Positions 1 through 8,813 of a stretch of DNA of 64,000 bases are shown here, piece after piece; the stretch's first letter is position 1; every line of letters starts with the position of its first letter. The stretch comes from Afipia sp. Its GTDB lineage: Bacteria > Pseudomonadota > Alphaproteobacteria > Rhizobiales > Xanthobacteraceae. The stretch spans positions 1 to 64,000 of the forward strand of contig JAFKES010000070.1 in the NCBI GenBank assembly GCA_017308495.1, given 5' to 3'. The translations under genes and the position numbers were made by a program. The notes under the pieces were generated by a model that was not told the origin of the DNA, searched no databases, and worked only from the letters and a program-made list of their open reading frames with translations.

Positions 1-1209
1 ATGACGATCCTCGCCCCCGGCTTCACCGACGACCCGGCGCAGCGCGAGATGGCCATCGCGCTGACCCGCATCACCTTTCCCTATCTGCTGCTGATCACGC
101 TGGTGACGCTCTATGGCGGCATGCTCAACGTGATGCAGCGCTTCGCCAGCGCCGCCGCCGCCTCGGTGCTTCTCAACCTGTCGATGATGCTGACGCTGGC
201 GCTGGCGGCGTTCTTCCCCAATGCCGGCTACGCGGCGGCGTGGGGCGTGCTGCTGTCCGGCTTTCTGCAGTTCTTTTTGCTGGCGGGTGATGCCGCGCGC
301 AGCGGCGTGCTACCGAAATTCACCTCCTTGAAACTTGATGCCGACGTGCGCGGTTTCTTCCGCGCACTGGGGCCGGCGACACTGGGATCGATGGGCACGC
401 AGGTGGCGCTGTTCGCCGACACTATCATCGCCACCTTCCTCGCCGCCGGCGCGCTGTCGGCGCTGTATTACGCCGACCGGCTCAACCAGCTGCCGATCGG
501 GGTGATCGGCATCGCCATCGGCACCGTTCTGCTGCCGGAGATGTCGCGGCGGATCACGGCGGGCGACCACGAAGGCGCGCAGGCCTCGCAGCGCAAGGCG
601 TTCGAGTTCACGCTGTTGTTCTCGATGCCGTTCGTCGCCGCGTTCCTCACGGTGCCGGACGTCATCATGCGGGCGATGTTCGCGCGCGGCGCGTTCTCGA
701 AGGCGGATGCGGCGGAGGCGGGGGCGACGCTCGCGGCCTATGCCATCGGCCTCGTGCCGTTCGTGCTGATCCGCAGCGCGGTCGCGACCTTCTACGCCCG
801 CAAGGACACCGCGACGCCGGTGAAGGCAGCGCTGACCGGGGTTGCGGTCAACGTCGCCCTGAAAGTGGCGCTGGTCGGCTCGCTGGCGCAGATCGGCCTC
901 GCGCTTGCCACCGCGGCGGGGGCGTGGATCAACCTGCTCTTGGTGGTGATGTTCGCGGTGCGCCGCCGCTTCCTCGAAATCGACCGCGGCTTCGCCATCG
1001 CCATCGCCAAGCTGGTGCTCGCCGGGGTCGTGCTGGCCGCGGCGCTGTGGCTGACGGGGCGTTGGTGCGCGTCCGCCCTGTCGGGGATGAAGTCGCTGCG
1101 CGACGAGGCCGCTCTCGCGATTTTGATCGCGGTCGGCCTCGTGGTCTATGGCGGCAGTATCCTGCTGCTGTTCGGGCCGCGCTGGCTGCGCAGGCTGATC
1201 CGCGGCTAG
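1..1209 (+). CDS. murJ: Lipid II flippase MurJ, C-terminal part
   Basis: MurJ (MviN) flips the peptidoglycan precursor lipid II across the inner membrane. The frame is open from base 1 to a TAG stop. Its 402 residues are almost all hydrophobic helices, matching the MOP-superfamily fold. MurJ proteins are usually about 500-550 residues, so the true start and the first few helices lie upstream of the window, and the ATG at base 1 is probably internal. Conserved-looking features include the YYADRLNQLPIGVIG stretch, typical of MurJ. The next gene starts about 100 bases downstream and is unrelated in function. Confidence 0.9.
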   Translation: MTILAPGFTDDPAQREMAIALTRITFPYLLLITLVTLYGGMLNVMQRFASAAAASVLLNLSMMLTLALAAFFPNAGYAAAWGVLLSGFLQFFLLAGDAARSGVLPKFTSLKLDADVRGFFRALGPATLGSMGTQVALFADTIIATFLAAGALSALYYADRLNQLPIGVIGIAIGTVLLPEMSRRITAGDHEGAQASQRKAFEFTLLFSMPFVAAFLTVPDVIMRAMFARGAFSKADAAEAGATLAAYAIGLVPFVLIRSAVATFYARKDTATPVKAALTGVAVNVALKVALVGSLAQIGLALATAAGAWINLLLVVMFAVRRRFLEIDRGFAIAIAKLVLAGVVLAAALWLTGRWCASALSGMKSLRDEAALAILIAVGLVVYGGSILLLFGPRWLRRLIRG

Positions 1210-1260
1210 CTGTCGGGGTCATGCGCGTACGCCTGGCGATTTGCGCTTCCGGCCGTTCCG

Positions 1261-1289
1261 CTGCAATATGCAGTTTGGAATTGTTCCAA
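1261..1289. promoter_or_regulatory. Pair of short palindromes, possible operator
   Basis: Two perfect inverted repeats sit side by side between murJ and the molybdoenzyme gene: CTGCA-ATA-TGCAG (1261-1273) and TTGGAA-TTG-TTCCAA (1275-1289). They end about 20 bases before the downstream ATG. The position suits a repressor or activator site for that gene, but no regulator is encoded next to it. The role is inferred from symmetry only. Confidence 0.3.
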
Positions 1290-1308
1290 GGTTGCGGCCG
1301 GAGACGCC

Positions 1309-3615
1309 ATGCCCCCCATCAAGTTCGGAGTCGGCCAGAGCGTCGCGCGCAAGGAAGACGACGCACTGATCCGCGGCAAGGGGCGCTACACCGACGACGT
1401 CGCGCCGGCGCGGGCGCTGCATGCGCTGGTGCTGCGCTCGCCCCATGCCCATGCCCGCTTCAGGATCGACGTGACGCGCGCCCGCGGCCTGCCCGGCGTC
1501 GGTGCGATCCTTGTCGCCGATGACGTTAAGAACCTCGGCGGCCTGCCGTGCCTGTTCAACCTCCCGGACCAGCCGTTCACCGCGCCGCCGTATCCGATCC
1601 TCGCCCGCGACGTGGTGCGCCATGTCGGCGACGCGGTGGCGTTCGTCGTCGCCGACACCGTGGAACAGGCCCGCGACGCCATCGAGGCCATCGATGTGGA
1701 ATGGACGCCGCTGCCCGCCGTCGCCGGTGTCGCCAACGCGCTGAAGCCGGACGCGCCGCAGGTGTGGCCGGACCATCCCGGCAATGTGCTGTTCGATACC
1801 GCGATCGGCGACAGGGCAGCCACCGACGCCGCCTTCGCCAAGGCCCACGCCGTGGCCGAGATCACCGTGGTCAATCCGCGCATCGTCACCAACTACATGG
1901 AGCCGCGCGCGGCCATCGCTGAATACGACGCGAAGCGCGATCATCTGACCCTGACCATCGGCAGTCAGGGCAGCCACCGCCTGCGCGATATCCTGTGTGA
2001 GAACGTGCTCAAGATTCCGACCGAGCGGATGCGGGTGATCTGTCCCGATGTCGGCGGCGGCTTCGGCACGCGGCTCTTTCCCTATCGCGAATACGCGCTG
2101 CTCGCGGTGGCCGCGCGCAAGCTGCAACGCACCGTGAAATGGACTGCCGACCGCGCCGATCATTTCGTCGGCGACGCGCAGGGCCGCGACAATCTCACCA
2201 CCGCCCGCATGGCGCTGGCCGAGGACGGCCGCTTCCTCGGTATGGAGGTCGATCTCGCCGGTGACATGGGCGCGTATCTCTCGACCTTCGCGCCCTATAT
2301 TCCCCACGGTGGCGCCGGCATGCTGCCGGGGCTCTACGACATCCGCGCATTCCATTGCCGGGTGCGCACGGTGTTCACCAACACCGTGCCGGTCGATGCC
2401 TATCGCGGTGCGGGGCGCCCCGAGGCGGCTTATGTGGTGGAGCGGCTGGTCGATGCGGCGGCGCGCAAGCTCGGCATGACGCCGGACGCCATCCGCCGCA
2501 AGAATTTCATTTTGCCCCGCGCGCTGCCCTACACCACCGCCACCGGCAAGGTCTACGATTCCGGCGATTTCGCCGCGCACCTCAAGCGCGCGATGGAGCT
2601 GGCGGCATGGAAGGAGTTTCCCAAGCGCGCCAAAGCGGCAAAGCGGCAGGGACTGATCCGTGGCATCGGGCTGTCCAGCTATGTTGAGGTCTGCGGCACC
2701 ATGGGCGAGGAAACCGCGCAGGTGCTGCTTGATCCCGACGGCGACGTCACTGTGCTGATCGGCACCCAGTCGACCGGGCAGGGCCACCAGACCGCCTATG
2801 CCCAGCTCGTGGCCGAGCAGTTCGGCCTGCCGCCGGAGCGTGTGCATGTGGTTCAGGGCGACACCGACCGCGTCGCCACCGGCCTCGGCACCGGCGGCTC
2901 GTCGTCGATTCCCTCTGGCGGCGTCGGCGTCCAGCGCGCCACGCGCAAGCTCGGCGCGAGCCTCAAGGAGATCGCCGCCGACGCGCTGGAGACCAGCGTC
3001 GCCGACCTCGAGATCGACGCCGGATCGATCCGCATCGCCGGCACCGACCGGTCGCTGTCGTTCGCCGACATCGCCGCGCGCGCGGGAGCGGGCTCGTCGA
3101 AGCTCAGCGCCAGCGACAGCTTCAGCAGCGCCGACGGCACCTATCCCAACGGCACCCATGTCGTGGAAGTGGAGATCGATCCCGCCACCGGCCGCGTGCG
3201 CGTGGTCAACTATGTGATCGTCGACGATTTCGGCGTCACCCTCAATCCGCTGCTGCTGGAAGGGCAGGTGCATGGCGGCACGATGCAGGGCATCGGCCAG
3301 GCGCTGATGGAGCAGGCGGTGTACGATGCCGCCGACGGCCAGCTCGTCACCGGCACGTTCATGGACTACGCCATGCCGCGCGCTGCCGACGGCCCGTCCA
3401 TCACCTTCGAGACCCACAACGTGCCGTGCAAGACCAATCCGCTCGGCGTCAAGGGCGCGGGCGAGGCCGGGGCGATCGGCTCGTGCCCGGCGGTGATGAA
3501 CGCCATCATCGACGGCCTGTGGCGCGAATACGGTATCGACCACATCGACATGCCGGCGACGCCCGAGCGGGTGTGGATGGCCATCGCGGAGCACCACCGC
3601 AGGCATCGGCTGTGA
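1309..3615 (+). CDS. Xanthine dehydrogenase-family molybdopterin-binding subunit (CoxL form II type)
   Basis: This is the large catalytic subunit of a molybdenum hydroxylase (xanthine dehydrogenase/aldehyde oxidase/CO dehydrogenase superfamily). It hydroxylates a carbon centre using water at a Mo-pyranopterin cofactor. Length is 768 residues, normal for the family. The active-site loop AYRGAGR is at residues 364-370. That is the form II signature; true CO dehydrogenases carry AYxCSFR. The candidate catalytic Glu719 lies in KGAGEAG. The substrate cannot be told from sequence. No 2Fe-2S small subunit or FAD medium subunit is adjacent, which is unusual because the three normally form an operon. 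The two downstream cytochromes could serve as acceptors, but this is inference. Confidence 0.85.
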   Translation: MPPIKFGVGQSVARKEDDALIRGKGRYTDDVAPARALHALVLRSPHAHARFRIDVTRARGLPGVGAILVADDVKNLGGLPCLFNLPDQPFTAPPYPILARDVVRHVGDAVAFVVADTVEQARDAIEAIDVEWTPLPAVAGVANALKPDAPQVWPDHPGNVLFDTAIGDRAATDAAFAKAHAVAEITVVNPRIVTNYMEPRAAIAEYDAKRDHLTLTIGSQGSHRLRDILCENVLKIPTERMRVICPDVGGGFGTRLFPYREYALLAVAARKLQRTVKWTADRADHFVGDAQGRDNLTTARMALAEDGRFLGMEVDLAGDMGAYLSTFAPYIPHGGAGMLPGLYDIRAFHCRVRTVFTNTVPVDAYRGAGRPEAAYVVERLVDAAARKLGMTPDAIRRKNFILPRALPYTTATGKVYDSGDFAAHLKRAMELAAWKEFPKRAKAAKRQGLIRGIGLSSYVEVCGTMGEETAQVLLDPDGDVTVLIGTQSTGQGHQTAYAQLVAEQFGLPPERVHVVQGDTDRVATGLGTGGSSSIPSGGVGVQRATRKLGASLKEIAADALETSVADLEIDAGSIRIAGTDRSLSFADIAARAGAGSSKLSASDSFSSADGTYPNGTHVVEVEIDPATGRVRVVNYVIVDDFGVTLNPLLLEGQVHGGTMQGIGQALMEQAVYDAADGQLVTGTFMDYAMPRAADGPSITFETHNVPCKTNPLGVKGAGEAGAIGSCPAVMNAIIDGLWREYGIDHIDMPATPERVWMAIAEHHRRHRL

Positions 3616-3670
3616 CGATTCCGAGGAAACCTAAACCACTCTCATTCAACCATATTGGAGGAATTGTCTG

Positions 3671-4120
3671 ATGAAGCGCAGTGTTCTTGTCGTCGCCGCC
3701 ATTTTGCTCGGGATCGGCGCGGTGGCTGCCCAGCAGGACGTGATCGATCAAAGTCATGCCCTGATGAAGGCCAATGGCCGGGCCATGGGCGGCACGCTGA
3801 CGCCGATGGTGCGTGGCGACAAGCCGTTCGATCAGGCCGCGGTCGACGCGGCGCTGGCGGCCCTCGCCGAATCCGCGGCAAAGATGGGCGCGCTGTATCC
3901 CGACAGCGTCAAGAGCGTGAAGCAGACCGCCGATTACGTGCCCTCGCCGAAGATCTGGGAGAACCGCGCCGACTTCGACGCCCACATCGCGCGCTTCAAC
4001 GCGGCGGTGACCGAAGCCAAGGGCAAGATCAAGGATCTCGACAGCCTCAAGGCCGCGCTGCCCGGCATCGGCAAGGCCTGCGCGTCCTGTCACGAAACCT
4101 TCCGCGTCAAGAACAGCTGA
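3671..4120 (+). CDS. Cytochrome c prime
   Basis: A periplasmic monohaem cytochrome of 149 residues. A cleavable signal peptide (about residues 1-20, ending AVAAQ) precedes a four-helix-bundle-like, Ala/Lys-rich domain. The haem-binding CASCH is at residues 137-141, near the C-terminus, as expected for class II cytochromes c'. These bind NO or CO and often act in stress tolerance or as electron sinks. A clear ribosome site (GGAGG) lies just before the ATG. It follows the molybdoenzyme by 55 bases and may be cotranscribed with it. Confidence 0.88.
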   Translation: MKRSVLVVAAILLGIGAVAAQQDVIDQSHALMKANGRAMGGTLTPMVRGDKPFDQAAVDAALAALAESAAKMGALYPDSVKSVKQTADYVPSPKIWENRADFDAHIARFNAAVTEAKGKIKDLDSLKAALPGIGKACASCHETFRVKNS

Positions 4121-4135
4121 CGCTGCGCGTTGCGG

Positions 4136-4164
4136 CGGCGGATGCCGGTGGCGTCCGCCGTTTT
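4136..4164 (+). terminator. Rho-independent terminator after cytochrome c'
   Basis: A 10-bp stem (4136-4145 with 4151-4160, one G-U pair) with a 5-base loop is followed by TTTT. It lies 16 bases after the cytochrome c' stop and before the convergent CHRD gene. Confidence 0.6.
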
Positions 4165-4186
4165 CACGTTCGACGCTGCGCGTGGC

Positions 4187-4615
4187 TTATTTGGTGACCT
4201 GCCCGCGAATTTCGCCGCCGGGATGCGCGGCGGTATGGACGTTGACGTAATACCGGCCCGCCGTGAAGTCGGCCGCCTGTGCGTCCGTCAGGGTGGCGTT
4301 GCCCTGCGCGCCGCTGGCAGCGTCCTTGAACGGAATCACGACCGGCGCGTTCTTGCCCGGTTCGGCGGGGCCGTGGAAATGCGCTGCAGTGGCGGGACCC
4401 GTCAGCCCGGAATAGGTGACCTTCCATGTCAGGACCTTGGTGGCGGTATCGAAGCCGATATCGGCGACGCCTTTGCCGGGACTGTCATTGGGCGGCACCT
4501 CGGAGGCGCCCGTCAGATTCACTTTCATCGTCATTTTTTCGGCATGGGCCGGTGCGGCGGCTGCAACGCAGAGGCTGACGGCAAGGATCGGAAGTGCCAA
4601 TGTGGTGATGTTCAT
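4187..4615 (-). CDS. CHRD domain-containing exported protein
   Basis: A 142-residue secreted protein. An N-terminal signal peptide (about residues 1-25, ending APAHA) is followed by a single CHRD (chordin) domain with the typical HFHGPA and GGEIRGQ segments. CHRD domains are beta-rich and of unclear function in bacteria. The start was placed at the ATG at 4615 because a GGAG site precedes it. The open frame continues far upstream only as antisense to the cytochrome gene. It is divergent from the dihaem cytochrome, with about 110 bases between them. Confidence 0.85.
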   Translation of the reverse strand: MNITTLALPILAVSLCVAAAAPAHAEKMTMKVNLTGASEVPPNDSPGKGVADIGFDTATKVLTWKVTYSGLTGPATAAHFHGPAEPGKNAPVVIPFKDAASGAQGNATLTDAQAADFTAGRYYVNVHTAAHPGGEIRGQVTK

Positions 4616-4626
4616 GGTTTTCTCCG

Positions 4627-4645
4627 CTTGTTTCCGGAAAGCAAG
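4627..4645. promoter_or_regulatory. Palindrome in divergent promoter region
   Basis: TTTCCGGAAA (4631-4640) is a perfect 10-base palindrome. It is extended by CTTG/CAAG arms with one extra base on one side. It lies between the divergent CHRD and dihaem cytochrome genes and is a candidate operator shared by both. No direct evidence of binding exists. Confidence 0.25.
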
Positions 4646-4726
4646 TGGCGATTCAACACCGGCCACGGTGCACTGGTTCCTGCCGGTTCCCCCTGAGGTC
4701 CCCGATTTCGCGGCGAGGCGTTGACG

Positions 4727-5638
4727 ATGAGGAAGCTGAGTGTGCTGGCGGCGGTCGTTGTGCTCGCAGGGGCCGGCGTTTTCTGGTTCGTCACCACGCC
4801 CGCCGTGGTGACGGCGGCCATGCTGCCGGCCTATACGCCCGATGTGGCCAACGGGGAGACGGTGTTCAACGCCGGCGGCTGCACGTCCTGTCATGGCGTG
4901 GCGGGCCAGCCGCGCACCATGCTGGGCGGCGGCCTCGCCATGGGGTCCCCGTTCGGCACCTTCCACGTGCCGAATATCTCGCCGCATCCGCAGGACGGCA
5001 TCGGCAGCTGGAGCGAGGCGGATTTCGTCACCGCCGTGACCCGTGGCACTTCGCCGGCGCGGACGCATTACTATCCGGCGTTTCCTTACGGCTCGTACCG
5101 GCTCGCCACCACGCAGGACGTCCGCGACCTGTTCGCCTACATCAAGACGCTGCCGCCGGTGGCCGGCCGCATCCGCGATCATGACCTGCGGTTTCCATTC
5201 GGCATTCGCCGCCTGGTCGGGGTGTGGAAATTCCTCTTCCTCGACACCACACCGTTCATGCTGGATCCGACCCGCTCGGTGGCGTGGAACCGCGGCGCCT
5301 ATCTGGTCAACGGGCTCGGCCACTGCGCCGAATGCCATAGCCCGCGCAATTTTCTCGGCGGCATCGTGGCGGCGCAGCGCTTCGCCGGCGGTCCCGATCC
5401 CGAGGGCAAGGGCTGGGTGCCCAACATCACGCAAAAGGGCCTCAAGGACTGGTCGGAGCCGGATATCGCCTATTTCCTAAAGACCGGCGAACTGCCGGAC
5501 GGCGACACCGCCGGCGGCTCCATGGCCCGGGTCATTCGCAACACCTCCCTGCTCAGCGACGCCGACCGCGCGGCGATGGCCACCTATCTCAAGTCGCTTC
5601 CGGCGGTCGACGGCCCGGCGCGGCCGAACAGGAGCTGA
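4727..5638 (+). CDS. Dihaem cytochrome c
   Basis: A 303-residue membrane-anchored or exported c-type cytochrome with an N-terminal hydrophobic segment (about residues 4-24). Two haem motifs are present, CTSCH at residues 52-56 and CAECH at 200-204. This two-domain layout matches the cytochrome subunits that pass electrons from periplasmic dehydrogenases (alcohol, aldehyde or molybdenum hydroxylases) to the respiratory chain. ATG 4727 is preferred over the in-frame TTG at 4721 because the GAGG site is 8 bases from the ATG. Proximity to the molybdoenzyme gene makes it a possible electron acceptor. Confidence 0.85.
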   Translation: MRKLSVLAAVVVLAGAGVFWFVTTPAVVTAAMLPAYTPDVANGETVFNAGGCTSCHGVAGQPRTMLGGGLAMGSPFGTFHVPNISPHPQDGIGSWSEADFVTAVTRGTSPARTHYYPAFPYGSYRLATTQDVRDLFAYIKTLPPVAGRIRDHDLRFPFGIRRLVGVWKFLFLDTTPFMLDPTRSVAWNRGAYLVNGLGHCAECHSPRNFLGGIVAAQRFAGGPDPEGKGWVPNITQKGLKDWSEPDIAYFLKTGELPDGDTAGGSMARVIRNTSLLSDADRAAMATYLKSLPAVDGPARPNRS

Positions 5639-5723
5639 GCCTCTGACTTAGGGACCCTGGTCGCATCCTGCATGGCCGCGCGGGAAGCCATGTAACAAGC
5701 GGGGTTTTCTCGGAGGCGGCCCC

Positions 5724-6746
5724 GTGCTTTCTGCGGGCCGCCAGTTTCTCCCGGTTTCCCGCTTTTCCATGAACATCGTCAAAGCCGTCAGCTTCAAGGT
5801 CGCCAGCACCCTGATGTTCGCGATCATGGGTGCTCAGGTCCGCTATCTCGCCGGAGCCTATCCGGAGGGACAGGTGGCGTTCTTTCGCGCCCTGTTCGCG
5901 CTGGCGCCGATCCTGATCGTGTTCGGCTGGCGGGGCCAGTTGCGCGGCGCGTTGCGCACCGAACGGCACTCCGACCATCTGGTGCGCGGGCTGTTCAGCA
6001 TCGTCGGCACGTTCTGTACCTTCGCGGCGCTGGCGCGGATTCCGATCGCGGATTTTACCGCCATCGCCTTTCTCGCGCCGCTGATCACCGTGATCTTCGC
6101 CGCGGTGTTCCTGAAAGAGCAGGTCCATGCCTACCGCTGGTCGGCGGTGGTGTTCGGGTTCTGCGGCGTGCTGCTGATGCTGGTTCCCTATGCGCGCGAT
6201 CACGCCGCGCTGACATCGTCGATGGCGGTCGGTCTCCTGTTCGCGCTGACCAATGCTTTCACCGCCGGCGGCGCTTCGATCCAGATCCGGCGGCTGACCG
6301 CGACCGAGACCACGTCCTCCATCGTCATCTTCATGACGCTGCTGGTGCTCTTGGTGTCGCTTCTCACCGCGCCGTTCGGCTGGCGCTGGCCGGCGACATG
6401 GGCCGATGTGCTCCTGCTGGCGGGGATCGGCATCACCGGCGGCCTCGGCCAGATCTTCTTCACCGACAGCTACCGCTTCGCGCCGGCCTCGTTCCTCGCG
6501 CCGTTCGATTACACCGCGATGCTGTGGGCCTTCATGCTCGGCTACTGGTTCTTCAACGAAGTGCCGACGCTCTACGTCGTGGTCGGGGCGGTGGCGGTGG
6601 CGAGCGCCGGAATTTTCGTCATCCTGCGCGAACGCCATCTCGGCCTCAAGCGGCTGCGCGACACGCCGGTGGCGGCGATTTCCACCATGGCCGACGACGA
6701 GGAAAACCCCGACGCGCCGCTGAAGGACGACGCCGGCGCGGCGTGA
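5724..6746 (+). CDS. DMT family (EamA) transporter
   Basis: An inner-membrane permease of the drug/metabolite transporter superfamily, 340 residues with about ten hydrophobic helices in two EamA repeats. A charged, acidic cytoplasmic C-terminus of about 40 residues follows. The substrate is unknown. The start is taken as GTG 5724 because a GGAGG site lies 7 bases upstream. The alternative ATG at 5769 has no visible ribosome site. It is convergent with the small Lrp-like gene, with 22 bases between them. Confidence 0.85.
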   Translation: MLSAGRQFLPVSRFSMNIVKAVSFKVASTLMFAIMGAQVRYLAGAYPEGQVAFFRALFALAPILIVFGWRGQLRGALRTERHSDHLVRGLFSIVGTFCTFAALARIPIADFTAIAFLAPLITVIFAAVFLKEQVHAYRWSAVVFGFCGVLLMLVPYARDHAALTSSMAVGLLFALTNAFTAGGASIQIRRLTATETTSSIVIFMTLLVLLVSLLTAPFGWRWPATWADVLLLAGIGITGGLGQIFFTDSYRFAPASFLAPFDYTAMLWAFMLGYWFFNEVPTLYVVVGAVAVASAGIFVILRERHLGLKRLRDTPVAAISTMADDEENPDAPLKDDAGAA

Positions 6747-6768
6747 GGGGCCCGCGCATGCGGGGAGA

Positions 6769-7011
6769 TCACACCCCGAACGCCTTGAAGGTGATGATGG
6801 TGTAGGTGTCCTGGATGCCGGGAAGGGTCTGGACCTTCTCGTTGACGAAATGGCCGATATCGGTGTCGTTCTCGACATAGAACTTCACCAGCAGGTCGTA
6901 GTCCCCGGCGGTGGAATAGATTTCCGAGGCGATCTCGGCCTCGGCGAGGGCGTTGGCGACCGCGTAGGACTGCCCCATCTTGCATTTGATCTGGACGAAG
7001 AAGGGCACCAT
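6769..7011 (-). CDS. Stand-alone Lrp/AsnC ligand-binding domain protein
   Basis: An 80-residue protein equal to the C-terminal RAM (regulation of amino acid metabolism) domain of Lrp/AsnC regulators, with no DNA-binding helix-turn-helix. Recognisable segments are the AGDYDLLVKF core and the C-terminal TYTIITF strand. Such single-domain proteins form decameric rings that bind amino acids, and they may modulate full-length Lrp relatives. ATG 7011 is chosen because GGGAGA lies 7-8 bases before it. The frame continues upstream without family similarity. Confidence 0.8.
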   Translation of the reverse strand: MVPFFVQIKCKMGQSYAVANALAEAEIASEIYSTAGDYDLLVKFYVENDTDIGHFVNEKVQTLPGIQDTYTIITFKAFGV

Positions 7012-7158
7012 CACTGTTTCTCCCGGCAGGCCGCGACCGAAGCGGCATCCTATCCCGCGCAATAGAGCCAAATCCGGGCGCTGTTGCAAGGCGGCTTGCC
7101 GCTGCCGATGCCGCGCGTTACAGCAGGCCGATCAGAGGCTCGCCGGATCAGATCGCGC

Positions 7159-7971
7159 ATGACAGACGCCCCGACGATACCGATTGCGCTGACCATCGCC
7201 GGTTCCGATCCGAGCGGCGGCGCCGGCATTCAGGCCGATCTCAAGACCTTCGCCGCCCGCGGCGTCTATGGCGCTTCCGTGATCACCGCGCTGACCGCGC
7301 AGAACACGCAGGGCGTCACCGGCATCCACGACGTGCCGCCACCGTTCATCACCGCACAGATCGATTCGGTGTTCAGCGATCTCGACGTCAGGGCGGTCAA
7401 GATCGGCATGGTGGCGCGGCGCGACGCCATCGAGGCCATCGTCGCCGGGCTCGATCGCTGGTCGCCGCCCGCCGTCGTCGCCGATCCGGTGATGGTCGCG
7501 ACATCGGGCGACCGGCTGCTGGCGCCGGACGCCATCGATGCGCTGCGCGACCGGCTCATTCCGCGCGCGACGCTGATCACGCCCAACCTGCCGGAAGCGG
7601 CGGCGCTGCTCGATGACGCCATCGCCACCACCGAGACCGCCATCGTCGATCAGGGCCGGCGGCTGCTCGCTTTGGGCTGCGGCGCGGTGCTGATCAAGGG
7701 CGGCCATGGCGATGGCCCCGAAAGCGTGGATTACCTGATCGGCTCCGACTTCACGGTGCGGCTCGCAGCGCCGCGCATCGCCACCCGCAATACCCATGGC
7801 ACGGGATGTTCGCTGTCGTCGGCGGTCGCCGCCGGGCTGGCGAAAGGCGAGGCGCTGGAGGCGGCGGTGCGCGCCGCCAAGGCTTACATCAGCGCAGCCA
7901 TCGCGGCGGCAGACCGGCTCGCTGTCGGCCACGGCCACGGCCCGATCCATCACTTCCACGCCGTCTACTGA
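7159..7971 (+). CDS. thiD: Hydroxymethylpyrimidine/phosphomethylpyrimidine kinase ThiD
   Basis: Phosphorylates HMP and then HMP-phosphate to HMP-pyrophosphate in thiamine biosynthesis and salvage. It has 270 residues, the usual length. It carries the ribokinase-fold signatures GSDPSGGAGIQAD near the N-terminus, KIGM, and the C-terminal anion hole THGTGCS. The start at ATG 7159 begins the family-like sequence directly. The upstream extension of the frame looks like non-coding leader. No TPP riboswitch is recognisable upstream, and no other thi gene is adjacent. Confidence 0.93.
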   Translation: MTDAPTIPIALTIAGSDPSGGAGIQADLKTFAARGVYGASVITALTAQNTQGVTGIHDVPPPFITAQIDSVFSDLDVRAVKIGMVARRDAIEAIVAGLDRWSPPAVVADPVMVATSGDRLLAPDAIDALRDRLIPRATLITPNLPEAAALLDDAIATTETAIVDQGRRLLALGCGAVLIKGGHGDGPESVDYLIGSDFTVRLAAPRIATRNTHGTGCSLSSAVAAGLAKGEALEAAVRAAKAYISAAIAAADRLAVGHGHGPIHHFHAVY

Positions 7972-8096
7972 ATCTCTCCGCGATGACTGCGACGGCGCGC
8001 CGCGCCTGTCGCCTGCATGTCGCACTCCGCTGCTATTCGCCAGCAGGCAAACGATCCGTCTGATTCCTCGACTCAGGCCGCCTGCTGGAACGCGCA

Positions 8097-8756
8097 ATGA
8101 CAAGCACCGATCTCGAAACATCCGTCGTCGCAACCGCCTATGCCCGCTGGGCTCCGATCTATGACGCCGTGTGCGGCCCGGTGATGGTGATGGGCCGTCG
8201 CGCGGCCGCCGCCGCGGCGCGCTCGGTCGGTGGCAGCATCCTCGAAGTCGGGGTCGGAACCGGCCTGTCGTTCGACGATTACGGTGCCGGCACCGAGATC
8301 ACCGGCATCGACATGAGCGCGCCGATGCTCGAGAAGGCGCGGGCGAAGATGGCGAGCGGCCGGTATCCGTTCGTCAGGGCGGTGCATCAGATGGATGCGC
8401 ACCATATGACGTTTCCCGATGCGACGTTCGACTGCGTGGTGGCGCAGTTCGTCATCACGCTGGTCGCCAATCCCGAGCAGGTCCTGTCCGAATGCCACCG
8501 CGTGGTGAAGCCGGGCGGTCGCATCATTCTGGTCAACCACCTCTATTCCGAGGTTGGCCTCGCCGCCGCCGTGGAGCGCTGGGCGGCGCGGAAAACCCGC
8601 AAGCTGGGGCTACGTCCCGAATTTCCGTTCGCGCGCCTGCAGGCATGGGCGCAGGCGAATGAGAGGACGGTGCTGGTCGAGCGGCGCAAGGTCGCGCCGT
8701 TCGGCATCTACACGCTGGTCTGCTTCGAGCGAACGGCCGGCATCCGGGCGGCGTGA
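8097..8756 (+). CDS. pmtA: Phosphatidylethanolamine N-methyltransferase-like SAM methyltransferase (PmtA type)
   Basis: A class I SAM-dependent methyltransferase of 219 residues. Motif I (EVGVGTG) starts near residue 52 and the GIDMSAPML strand follows. The sequence resembles the soluble Rhodobacter-type PmtA, which methylates phosphatidylethanolamine stepwise to phosphatidylcholine at the inner membrane. Phosphatidylcholine is common in Hyphomicrobiales. Other small methyltransferases share this fold, so the lipid substrate is a family-based inference. It stands as a single gene with short spacers on both sides. Confidence 0.72.
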   Translation: MTSTDLETSVVATAYARWAPIYDAVCGPVMVMGRRAAAAAARSVGGSILEVGVGTGLSFDDYGAGTEITGIDMSAPMLEKARAKMASGRYPFVRAVHQMDAHHMTFPDATFDCVVAQFVITLVANPEQVLSECHRVVKPGGRIILVNHLYSEVGLAAAVERWAARKTRKLGLRPEFPFARLQAWAQANERTVLVERRKVAPFGIYTLVCFERTAGIRAA

Positions 8757-8813
8757 TCCGTCATCGCGCTGTCATGGAAATCTGATAAGCGCTCGCGCAT
8801 GGAAAGGGCGATG

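Noticed and set aside
1219..3606. 795-codon open frame antisense to the molybdoenzyme gene
   Set aside because: His/Arg/Gly-rich low-complexity translation. The plus strand carries the full CoxL-family sequence with active-site motifs.
7012..7158. Possible TPP riboswitch before thiD
   Set aside because: I could not find the conserved thi-box elements (CUGAGA, ACCUGAUCUGG-like) in the spacer.
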